A stretch of 64,000 nucleotides of DNA from contig JADJAG010000004.1 in the NCBI GenBank assembly GCA_016704325.1, forward strand, positions 248,001 through 312,000. Reading direction: 5' to 3'. The stretch comes from Chitinophagaceae bacterium. GTDB lineage: Bacteria; Bacteroidota; Bacteroidia; Chitinophagales; UBA10324. Position numbers and translations under genes: made by a program. Below the pieces are notes generated by a model. The model was given only the letters and a program-made list of their open reading frames with translations, ran no database searches and was not told where the DNA came from. This document shows, piece by piece, positions 43,269 to 50,176 of the stretch (positions are counted from its first letter, which is position 1; every line of letters begins with the position of its first letter).

Positions 43269-43655
43269 TTACTGATCCCATAAATTAATGGTAACCATGC
43301 CATCAATATGCTCAAAGTCTTAGGCATTGCGTGTCACTAAGGTAAGATTATAAATAAGTGCGGTAGCCGCAATGATAGCATCAGGGAGTTTTATTTTATG
43401 AATTTTTCGGATGTCAGCTGCTTTAAGTTTTATTGGTTGTTCCAATTCTATTACCAGGGCATCATTAATAAAGTGGTGTAAAACCTCCAAATCTTTTTCA
43501 GAAGCGGCTTTCCAACTAAGAAGATCAATTTCAGTAATTGCGGAAATGCAGGGCTGCGCCTCAGATAATAAATCGTCCATCAATTTTTCAGCCACTGCCG
43601 GAAACTGTTGTTGCAGATAATTGATGACCGTATTAGTGTCCCATAGATACTTTAT
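43269..43655 (-). pseudogene. VapC-like PIN toxin, lost start codon and premature stop
   Basis: The full reading frame gives IKYLWDTNTVINYLQQQFPA, the normal PIN N-terminus with its first aspartate. At the expected ATG, however, there is ATA (43655-43653), with no ATG, GTG or TTG in frame before it. The first canonical start (GTG, 43595) would remove the catalytic N-terminus. Near the end, LVTRNA is followed by a TAA at 43320-43322. The same frame then continues DFEHIDGMVTINLWDQ to the next stop at 43269, restoring the usual TRNxxDF ending. Two separate lesions suggest a dead toxin beside a still open antitoxin gene. Confidence 0.75.
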
Positions 43656-43657
43656 TC

Positions 43658-43861
43658 CTATCCGCCACGTAATTCATTTAATTGCATATCAATATCGCTC
43701 AATCGCTGTTTTGACATTGCGCCTTTGTATCGGGCAACCCAGTTGATTTCCGGAATTTGAGAACTGTCCTTCCGCATTCGAATAAGTTGGAGCAACTCTA
43801 AATCCTGCAAAAGTTTTAACGCTTTCTCGTTAATGATATCAATAGTTACCGTTTGGATCAT
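43658..43861 (-). CDS. VapB-like antitoxin of the broken VapC module
   Basis: The 67-residue protein reads MIQTVTIDIINEKALKLLQD and ends MQLNELRGG, a size and helical pattern common to antitoxins of PIN toxins. It is intact and lies 2 bp upstream of the damaged toxin frame. Confidence 0.65.
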   Translation of the reverse strand: MIQTVTIDIINEKALKLLQDLELLQLIRMRKDSSQIPEINWVARYKGAMSKQRLSDIDMQLNELRGG

Positions 43862-43888
43862 GGTAATACTTAATTTAAAGTTCTTTCA

Positions 43889-43896
43889 CAAATTTA
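43889..43896 (-). promoter_or_regulatory. -7 box TAAATTTG for the VapBC-like module
   Basis: Reverse-strand TAAATTTG lies 28 bp before the antitoxin start at 43861. Confidence 0.4.
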
Positions 43897-43982
43897 GGCA
43901 AAATAATGACCTGAATTAAACCCAAGCTTAACGCCATGGTTCATTTATATAATGACAGGTGTTCGAAACCCAAACTTGCCCC

Positions 43983-44110
43983 GTTGGCGCAAATTTGTAA
44001 TCCGTGCCTTCTGAGCTAAAGGATTTTTAATCCCTTTTTAAGAAGCCCCGTCAGCGGTTTAGACACGCACTCGTTCACCTCCTGCAATGCTTTGTCTCCA
44101 AACGAACGAG
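43983..44110. repeat. Composite REP-like element, copy
   Basis: It has GTTGGCGCAAATTTGTAATC, the second hairpin GGATTTTTAATCC, a linker with GCCCCGTCAGCGG, and the GC-rich arms CACTCGTTCACC and CCAAACGAACGAG. The region 43897-44221 holds no gene. Confidence 0.65.
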
Positions 44111-44221
44111 ACAGCACAGGATATTCTTACCCATTCATAGTATTCATTCAATCAATTAAAATCATAGTTCAGACATCTACTACAATGGTAACAATGGTTA
44201 GTAATTGTTCTACCAGTCAAT

Positions 44222-44252
44222 AAAAAAGGGTTCCAGCTTTCGCTGAAACCCT
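44222..44252 (-). terminator. Terminator hairpin of tRNA-like unit 1
   Basis: Reverse strand AAGGGTTTCAGCGAAAGCT pairs with itself (AAGGGTTTC / GGAACCCTT) and is followed by TTTT. Equivalent hairpins occur at 44344-44377, 44466-44497, 44588-44619 and 44711-44741. Confidence 0.75.
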
Positions 44253-44265
44253 TACTGGTATTGTG

Positions 44266-44337
44266 TCGGGGTGGCAGGACTCGAACCTGCGGCCTTCCCG
44301 ACTCGCAAGTCGGGACATACTGCCAACTGTGTTCATC
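44266..44337 (-). ncRNA. tRNA-Pro-derived unit 1 (5' acceptor strand missing)
   Basis: The 3' half (T-arm GCAGGTTCGAGTCCTGC and CACCCCGA end) and the D-loop part (CAGTTGGCAGTATG) equal those of the tRNA-Pro at 44746. The first 15 bases are replaced by an unrelated sequence, so no acceptor stem can form. The anticodon arm is a perfect palindrome CCCGACT-TGCG-AGTCGGG and would give a non-standard loop. It is not a working tRNA; it could be a small structured RNA or a dead copy. Confidence 0.6.
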
Positions 44338-44387
44338 ATTAATAAAAAAGGGTTTCAACTTTCGCTGAAACCCTTTTTTGTCTTATG

Positions 44388-44458
44388 TCGGGGTGGCAGG
44401 ACTCGAACCTGCGGCCTTCCCGACTCGCAAGTCGGGACATACTGAAAACTGTGCTCAT
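44388..44458 (-). ncRNA. tRNA-Pro-derived unit 2
   Basis: Second 122-bp-spaced copy, with the same palindromic anticodon arm and the same T-arm. The D-loop part reads CAGTTTTCAGTATG here. It is bordered by a terminator hairpin with poly-A and poly-T on both sides (44344-44377). Confidence 0.6.
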
Positions 44459-44509
44459 CATTAATAAAAAAGGGTTTCAACTTTCGCTGAAACCCTTGCT
44501 GGTATTGCG

Positions 44510-44581
44510 TCGGGGTGGCAGGACTCGAACCTGCGGCCTTCCCGACTCGCAAGTCGGTACATACTGCCAACTGTGTTCATC
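44510..44581 (-). ncRNA. tRNA-Pro-derived unit 3
   Basis: Third copy, 122 bp after unit 2. One base in the anticodon arm differs (GTACCGACTTGCGAGTCGGG), breaking one pair. Its terminator is at 44466-44497. Confidence 0.6.
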
Positions 44582-44631
44582 ATTAATAAAAAAGGGTTTC
44601 AACTTTCGCTGAAACCCTTGCTGGTATTGCG

Positions 44632-44702
44632 TCGGGGTGGCAGGACTCGAACCTGCGGCCTTCCCGACTCGCAAGTCGGGACATACTGAAAACTGTGCTC
44701 AT
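44632..44702 (-). ncRNA. tRNA-Pro-derived unit 4
   Basis: Fourth copy, again 122 bp on, identical in layout to unit 2. Its terminator is at 44588-44619. Immediately on its other side lies the terminator of the true tRNA-Pro. Confidence 0.6.
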
Positions 44703-44710
44703 CATTAATA

Positions 44711-44741
44711 AAAAAGGGTTTCAACTTTCGCTGAAACCCTT
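44711..44741 (-). terminator. Intrinsic terminator of tRNA-Pro
   Basis: Reverse strand AAGGGTTTCA-gcgaaagt-TGAAACCCTT followed by TTTTT, 5 bp after the tRNA. It is a perfect 10-bp stem and the parent of the hairpins in the array. Confidence 0.85.
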
Positions 44742-44745
44742 GCAG

Positions 44746-44818
44746 TCGGGGTGGCAGGACTCGAACCTGCGGCCTCCTGCTCCCAAAGCAGGCATACTGC
44801 CAACTGTACTACACCCCG
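44746..44818 (-). tRNA. tRNA-Pro (anticodon TGG)
   Basis: The 73-nt cloverleaf is complete: acceptor CGGGGTG/CACCCCG with discriminator A, D-loop AGTTGG, anticodon arm CCTGC-TTTGGGA-GCAGG with TGG, and T-arm GCAGG-TTCGAGT-CCTGC. CCA is not encoded. It is followed by a strong terminator and four derived copies. Confidence 0.93.
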
Positions 44819-44832
44819 AATCAATTAAAGAA

Positions 44833-44859
44833 CATATACTGCCAACTGTACTACATCCC
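44833..44859 (-). repeat. 5'-half fragment of tRNA-Pro
   Basis: Reverse strand GGGATGTAGTACAGTTGGCA plus GTAT matches the first part of the intact tRNA-Pro, then the similarity stops. The locus thus holds both orphan 5' and orphan 3' halves around the intact gene. Confidence 0.65.
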
Positions 44860-44912
44860 AAAACCTGTTTGCGGCTGCGAAGGAAAGAAAATTAATCGGA
44901 ACTTCAACAAAT

Positions 44913-45006
<94 letters not shown>

Positions 45007-45064
45007 GTTTAAAGGGTGGCAAAAATAAAAAATAATATGCGCACTGCCATCAATTGTTTTCTTC

Positions 45065-45253
45065 GGGTGTATGACAAATTGCATTTCTCAGTGATAAAAT
45101 AATACAAGCGCGAAGACGCCAAGACGCCAAGATGCCAAAAAAACGTAGCATATTGATCCTTTGTGATTTTCTTCGCGACTTCGCGTCTTGGCGCTAAAAA
45201 AGCAAGGCGCTAAGGTTAACACTACAGCATTAAGTGCAATTTGTCATACACCC
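45065..45253. repeat. MITE-like element with 19-bp terminal inverted repeats, solo copy
   Basis: GGGTGTATGACAAATTGCA at 45065-45083 is perfectly inverted at 45235-45253. Inside are further inverted pieces: GCGCGAAGACGCCAAGACGC against CTTCGCGTCTTGGCGC. The whole can fold into a long hairpin. Its right end supplies the stop codon of the DUF2721 gene. Confidence 0.85.
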
Positions 45254-45663
45254 TTTTCTTCGGCTTTGCTTAACTCTTCTTCCATCTCTAGCAATTCGTA
45301 TTTTAAAGCACCCCCCGACATCAAAATTTCCCGGAAGGAAATAGCCAGGGAGATGAGTAACAACAACAGGGCTATTCCAAACGCAAAGTTGCCTGCTGAC
45401 TGTTTATCGAAAAAAAGAAGCGCAATGGAAAAAGTGGTGCAGAACAGCGCCGCAATGCCAAATGCCTGCATATTCCTGATAAGAGTAAGCCGAATCCTCA
45501 GATTGGAGATCTGACTGATCAGGTTGGCTGTTTTTTCATGCTGGTATTTCATTTTCAAACCGCGGATAAGGTTGGCGATGGCCAGGAAACGGGTTGTATA
45601 CGCAATCAGAAGCAGCGATACAGTCGGAAAGAGCATAGCCGGAGTAGTAAGCGAAATTTCCAT
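45244..45663 (-). CDS. DUF2721-family membrane protein
   Basis: ATG at 45663 (frame open from 45756) begins MEISLTTPAMLFPTVSLLLI, the conserved DUF2721 start, giving 139 residues. There are three membrane segments (about 5-25, 65-85, 90-110) and RFLAIANLIRGL and RMQAFGI-type motifs (IRNMQAFGIAALF) between them. The function of the family is unknown. The last codons and TGA lie in the terminal repeat of the MITE-like element at 45065-45253, so the element has defined the end of the gene. Confidence 0.8.
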   Translation of the reverse strand: MEISLTTPAMLFPTVSLLLIAYTTRFLAIANLIRGLKMKYQHEKTANLISQISNLRIRLTLIRNMQAFGIAALFCTTFSIALLFFDKQSAGNFAFGIALLLLLISLAISFREILMSGGALKYELLEMEEELSKAEEKGV

Positions 45664-45878
45664 GAAGGGACGATTTACTGTAAAGATCGGAAAGAGGTTA
45701 ACATTCAAGTGCGTAATTGAACCTTTGTGTCCACCGTGGTTTAGAAGGGTACCCATTCAACTACATGTCTTAAAAGGAAGTTAAACGTTAGTACCAAGGT
45801 CTTCCGAAAGCAATAATCAATACAACCGGTTATTGGCATCATCATATTTCTATAACAACAATCAGCAGGGCTTGATAA

Positions 45879-46809
45879 GGGTGTATGACAAATTGCATTT
45901 CTAAGCGATAAAACAATACAAGCGCGAAGACGCCAAGACGCCAAAAAAATGTAGCATATTGATCCTTTGTGATTTTCTTCGCGAATTCGCGTCTTGGCGC
46001 TAAAAAAGCAATGCGCTAAGGTAAACGCTACAGCATTAAGTGCAATTTGTCATACACCCCTTACCCGCACTCCAACAGGAGGATTGCATTTCTCAGCGAT
46101 AAAATAATACAAGCGCGAAGACGAAGACGCCAAAAAAACGTAGCATATTGATCCTTTGTGATTTTCTTCGCGACTTCGCGTCTTGGCGCTAAAAAACCAA
46201 GGCGCTAAGGTAAACGCTACAGCATTAAGTGCAATTTGTCATACACCCCTTATCCGCACTCCAACAGGAGGATTGCATTTCTCAGCGATAAAAAAATATA
46301 CAAGCGCGAAGTCGCCAAGACGCCAAAAAAAACGTAGCATATTGATCCTTTGTGATTTTCTTCGCGACTTCGCGTCTTGGCGCTAAAAAAGCAAGGCGCT
46401 AAGGTAAACGCTACAGCATTAAGTGCAATTTGTCATACACCCCTTACCCGCACTCCAACAGGAGGATTGCATTTCTCAGCGATAAAATAACACAAGCGCG
46501 AAGACGCCAGGACGCCAAAAAAACGTAGCATATTGATCCTTTGTGATTTTCTTCGCGACTTCGCGCTAAAAAAGCAAGGCGCTAAGGTAAACGCTACAAC
46601 ATTAAGTGCAATTTGTCATACACCCCTTACCCGCACTCCAACAGGAGGATTGCATTTCTCAGCGATAAAACAATACAAGCGCGAAGACGCCAAAAAAACG
46701 CAGCATATTGATCCTTTGTGATTTTCTTCGCGACTTCGCGTCTTGGCGCTAAAAAAGCAAGGCGCTAAGGTAAACGCTACAGCATTAAGTGTACTTTGTC
46801 ATACACCCC
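45879..46809. repeat. Tandem array of five MITE-like units
   Basis: The first unit (45879-46059) has both 19-bp terminal repeats. The next four keep the right end (TGCAATTTGTCATACACCC at 46230, 46424 and 46607, and a variant at 46790), but their left end is replaced by a shared CCCGCACTCCAACAGGAGG sequence. Right ends are spaced 183-194 bp apart. Internal arms (GCGAAGACGCC / GGCGTCTTCGCGC type) vary by small deletions. The array ends 42 bp before pheT. It is not a CRISPR: units are near-identical over their full length, with no spacers. Confidence 0.85.
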
Positions 46810-46850
46810 TTGATAAAGTAATCTTATTTTTACTGCGCAATTTTTAACGA

Positions 46851-49298
46851 ATGATCATTTCTTATAACTGGCTGAAGGAGTATTTCGAATTTGATATTTC
46901 ACCCGACGATGTTGCCGAACGACTGACACATACCGGCCTGGAGGTGGAATCCATTCATGCATTTGAATCCGTTAAAGGCGGATTGACCGGACTAACTATT
47001 GGTCTCGTAACTGCTGTAGAGAAACATCCCGATGCCGATAAACTATCTGTTACTAAAGTCAGCGTTGGAAAGGGGGAGGATTTACAAATTGTTTGCGGAG
47101 CAACCAATGTGCAGGCAGGACAAAAGGTGGTTGTTGCCCAACATGGTGACTTGCTTTATCCATTTTCCGGTGAGCCTTTCAAAATAAAAAAGACAAAGAT
47201 TCGTGGCATTGCCTCTGAAGGTATGATATGCGCCGAAGATGAGATCGGTTGGAGCAATAACCATGATGGTATCATGGTACTCGATCCGCAGGCACCCCTT
47301 GGCAGTCCGGTGCGGGAGTATTTAAAAGTGTTGAATGATAATGTCATTGAAATTGGCCTTACTCCTAATCGAGGCGATGCCATGTCGCACATAGGAACGG
47401 CGCGTGACCTGGTGTCGGCTTTATCCGTACTTCATAGCAGAAATATTCCGCTTCGGATTCCTTCAGTTGACAGTTTCGCTGTAGCTGCGCATACACATCC
47501 TGTAGAAGTTACTGTTGAGAGTGCCGAAGGTTGCAGCAGATTTTCAGGATGTACCATAACCGGTATTGATGTAAAGGAATCTCCGGAATGGTTGAAAAAC
47601 AGGCTCAGTGTAATTGGACTTCGGTCTATCAACAACATCGTAGATATTGCCAATTTCGTAATGCATGAATGTGGCCAGCCACTACATACCTATGATCTGT
47701 CGGCTGTGGAAGGGAGAAGTATTGTGGTGAAAACACTACCGAACGATACACCTTTTACCACCCTTGACGATAAGCAAATCAAACTCAGAGATACCGACCT
47801 GATGGTTTGCTGCCGGGATGGCATAAACGTAGAACCTATACCAATGTGTATTGCCGGTGTCTATGGCGGACTACATTCAGGTGTGAATGCTACAACTACT
47901 GATATTTATTTGGAAGCTGCTTGCTGGAATCCAAAATGGATACGCAAAACTGCTTCCTTTCATAACCTGCGCACAGATGCTGCCATGCGGTTTGAAAAGG
48001 GAGTAGATCCTAACGGGAATATCTATGCGTTGAAACGGGCTGCGATGCTGATCGTTGAACTTGCAGGTGGTACCATAAGTTCAGAGATCAACGATATATA
48101 TCCATTGCCTGTCAAACCCCGGCAAATCAGTCTGACCTGGGAGAAACTGAATCGAATAGCAGGCATAAATATTTCTCCACAAACAGCAAAGGACATTCTG
48201 CAGTCACTTTCATTTGAGATTCTTTCCGATACAGGAGTGGAAGTGATTGTGGCCGCGCCGACTGCAAAGTCAGACGTAATGCGAAGTGAAGATGTGATTG
48301 AAGAAATTTTGCGCATCTACGGCTACGATAAGATTCCTGTTCCCGAGGCTTTGCGTTCCTCGCTCAGTTTCTCAATCGACGACAGGAAAGAGCGGCTAAC
48401 TGAAGAGTTATCACAACAACTGGCAGCCATTGGATTTCGTGAGATGATGAATAATTCCATTTCCAATTCAAAGTACCACCACACCCTGCTTGCCAATTCA
48501 AAAGATTTACCGGTTCAGTTGTTGAGTTACTCCAATACCGGGCTTGATTCTTTGAGAACCTCTATGTTGTTTCCTGCAATGGAAGTGATCCAATATAACC
48601 ACAATAGAAAACAGCATGACCTGAAGTTGTTTGAATTCGGTAAAACCTATGCTAAAGCGAATGGGCAATACACAGAATCAGCCAGCCTTGCGCTATTATT
48701 AACCGGTAGCCTCAGTAAGGAATCGTGGGCAGTTAAAGAACAGCCTGCCGACACCTTCTTCCTGAAAGGCGTGATGGAAGGAATATTTAAGAAATGCGGA
48801 ATCAGGAAGTACGCTGCTAAATTGTTTAGTGATGAAACATGGCAGGAGGCCGTAACCTGGAGTATTGGCAACACCGAACTGGCAATTTTCGGTAAGGTGA
48901 ATCAAAAGGTGACTTCGTATTTCGATGTAAAGGGCAATGTGTACTATGCAGCAATTGATGTGGATGCTATAATGAAACATGCAGCAAATACCGCGAAATT
49001 TACAGCATTGCAAAAATTCCCGTCTGTTCGTCGCGACCTGGCGCTGGTGATTGATGAGGTTGTTTCTTTTCAGGAGATTGAACAGATTGCATACGCTCAT
49101 TCCGGCAGCCTTCTGAAGGAAGTAAACCTCTTTGATGTGTATGCTGATGAAAAGTTGGGGGCCGGAAAAAAATCATATGCCGTGAGCTTTCTGTTAAGAG
49201 ATGAACAGAAAACACTCACCGATGCTGATATTGATAAGGTGATGGATCAGGTGGTACAACAGTTTCAATCAAAATTGAACGCTCATATCCGTAAGTGA
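46851..49298 (+). CDS. pheT: Phenylalanine--tRNA ligase beta subunit
   Basis: The 815-residue protein is full length. It has an N-terminal tRNA-binding (EMAP-like) domain at about 40-150 (SVGKGEDLQIVCGATNV), B3/4 editing domain (about 205-365, INNIVDIANFVMHECGQPLH), B5 domain (about 400-475), the catalytic-like core (EDVIEEILRIYGYDKIP), and a C-terminal anticodon-binding FDX-ACB domain (about 725-815, FPSVRRDLALVID). With the alpha subunit (pheS, not in the window) it charges tRNA-Phe. It leads an operon with the next two or three genes; the following start is 1 bp after its stop. Confidence 0.97.
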   Translation: MIISYNWLKEYFEFDISPDDVAERLTHTGLEVESIHAFESVKGGLTGLTIGLVTAVEKHPDADKLSVTKVSVGKGEDLQIVCGATNVQAGQKVVVAQHGDLLYPFSGEPFKIKKTKIRGIASEGMICAEDEIGWSNNHDGIMVLDPQAPLGSPVREYLKVLNDNVIEIGLTPNRGDAMSHIGTARDLVSALSVLHSRNIPLRIPSVDSFAVAAHTHPVEVTVESAEGCSRFSGCTITGIDVKESPEWLKNRLSVIGLRSINNIVDIANFVMHECGQPLHTYDLSAVEGRSIVVKTLPNDTPFTTLDDKQIKLRDTDLMVCCRDGINVEPIPMCIAGVYGGLHSGVNATTTDIYLEAACWNPKWIRKTASFHNLRTDAAMRFEKGVDPNGNIYALKRAAMLIVELAGGTISSEINDIYPLPVKPRQISLTWEKLNRIAGINISPQTAKDILQSLSFEILSDTGVEVIVAAPTAKSDVMRSEDVIEEILRIYGYDKIPVPEALRSSLSFSIDDRKERLTEELSQQLAAIGFREMMNNSISNSKYHHTLLANSKDLPVQLLSYSNTGLDSLRTSMLFPAMEVIQYNHNRKQHDLKLFEFGKTYAKANGQYTESASLALLLTGSLSKESWAVKEQPADTFFLKGVMEGIFKKCGIRKYAAKLFSDETWQEAVTWSIGNTELAIFGKVNQKVTSYFDVKGNVYYAAIDVDAIMKHAANTAKFTALQKFPSVRRDLALVIDEVVSFQEIEQIAYAHSGSLLKEVNLFDVYADEKLGAGKKSYAVSFLLRDEQKTLTDADIDKVMDQVVQQFQSKLNAHIRK

Positions 49299-49299
49299 A

Positions 49300-49596
49300 A
49301 TGAAAGACCTGATCAAACAAACAGATGAGCTGATAGCAAAGATCAACAGGTTGCTCGATAAGAACGACAGGATGGCTGCAGACCTGTTGGTGAAGGAAGA
49401 ACAGATCAGGGAACTGCAGCATCAGCTGAAAGAAAAGACAGAACGCATCAAGGTAGCCGAACAGGAAAAGTCATCCAATAAAGTTTTAGAATCCATTCAG
49501 CAATCAGGGTCAGATACCAGGGAAGCCCGGAAAAAGATTAATGATTACATCAGGGAAATAGATAAGTGTATCGCGAAGTTGTCGGCAGAAGGTTAA
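49300..49596 (+). CDS. Small coiled-coil protein between pheT and zapA
   Basis: The 98-residue protein is a long charged coiled coil (KQTDELIAKINRLLDKNDRM, EEQIRELQHQLKEKTERIK) ending in NDYIREIDKCIAKLSAEG. Position and shape suggest a ZapB-like or division-linked partner of ZapA, but homology to ZapB is not shown. It is translationally coupled to pheT. Confidence 0.8.
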   Translation: MKDLIKQTDELIAKINRLLDKNDRMAADLLVKEEQIRELQHQLKEKTERIKVAEQEKSSNKVLESIQQSGSDTREARKKINDYIREIDKCIAKLSAEG

Positions 49597-49621
49597 CCGG
49601 TATTTATTCTACAGGCAGTAA

Positions 49622-49936
49622 ATGCAAGAGAACATGTCAGAAGTCATCAGCATTAATGTAACCATCGGCGACAGAATCTACCCGTTGAAAGTGCGTATTG
49701 AAGATGAACCTGTTGTGCGACAGGCAGAACAGCTCATCAACCACAAATACGCCGAATTTCAGCTTCGATTTTCCGGCCAGGAAAAACTGGATTACCTGGC
49801 CATGAGCTCACTGATGAATATGGTAGATATCATGAGGCAACAGCAAGAGGAGGCTTTGGCAACCGAAGAAGTGAGAGCCAGGCTTTTCAAAGCGTCGCAG
49901 TTGATTGCAGACGGATTGAGGCGGGAGAAGGACTAA
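49622..49936 (+). CDS. zapA: Cell division protein ZapA
   Basis: The 104-residue protein has the ZapA pattern: SINVTIGDRIYPLKVRIEDE at the start, VVRQAEQLINHKYAEF, the conserved DYLAMSSLMNM helix and a coiled-coil tail. ZapA crosslinks FtsZ filaments at the division ring. The start could be ATG 49622 or 49634. It follows the coiled-coil gene by 25 bp. Confidence 0.88.
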   Translation: MQENMSEVISINVTIGDRIYPLKVRIEDEPVVRQAEQLINHKYAEFQLRFSGQEKLDYLAMSSLMNMVDIMRQQQEEALATEEVRARLFKASQLIADGLRREKD

Positions 49937-50073
49937 GTTGCCAGGCCGGCAGCAGGCATCTTTCATTTTTCTTCGTATTGTTTTAGCCTTGCAATGTAAT
50001 CCGGGGAGTCGCTAATATGCCACCACCAACTTACTTTGTACCACTCAATGTTATGCCTCTATTTAAAAATTTT

Positions 50074-50081
50074 TATTTTTG
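50074..50081 (+). promoter_or_regulatory. -7 box TATTTTTG upstream of rny
   Basis: TATTTTTG matches TAnnTTTG, predicting a start near 50088 and a leader of about 90 bases before rny. No -33 match. The 240-bp gap 49937-50176 holds nothing else I can support. Confidence 0.4.
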
Positions 50082-50176
50082 TATGAATTCATCCGGTTTA
50101 AGACGATTCTGTCAAAACCGTTTTCCATTACCAGATACGATCAGATTCATGTTGTTTAAAGTAAAACCTCCAATCA

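Noticed and set aside
44266..44702. Four extra functional tRNA genes
   Set aside because: All four lack the 5' acceptor strand and have a non-standard anticodon loop, so no cloverleaf is possible.
44263..44895. Open frames on both strands reading GWQDSNLRP or GRPQVRVLPP across the tRNA-derived array
   Set aside because: They are translations of tRNA sequence and its repeats, not genes; such frames are a known annotation artefact.
45879..46809. CRISPR array
   Set aside because: Units are near-identical over about 185 bp, with inverted ends and no unique spacers, and no cas gene is present.
49937..50176. 6S RNA between zapA and rny
   Set aside because: The position is suggestive, but I could not fold a convincing long rod with a central bubble, so I do not call it.
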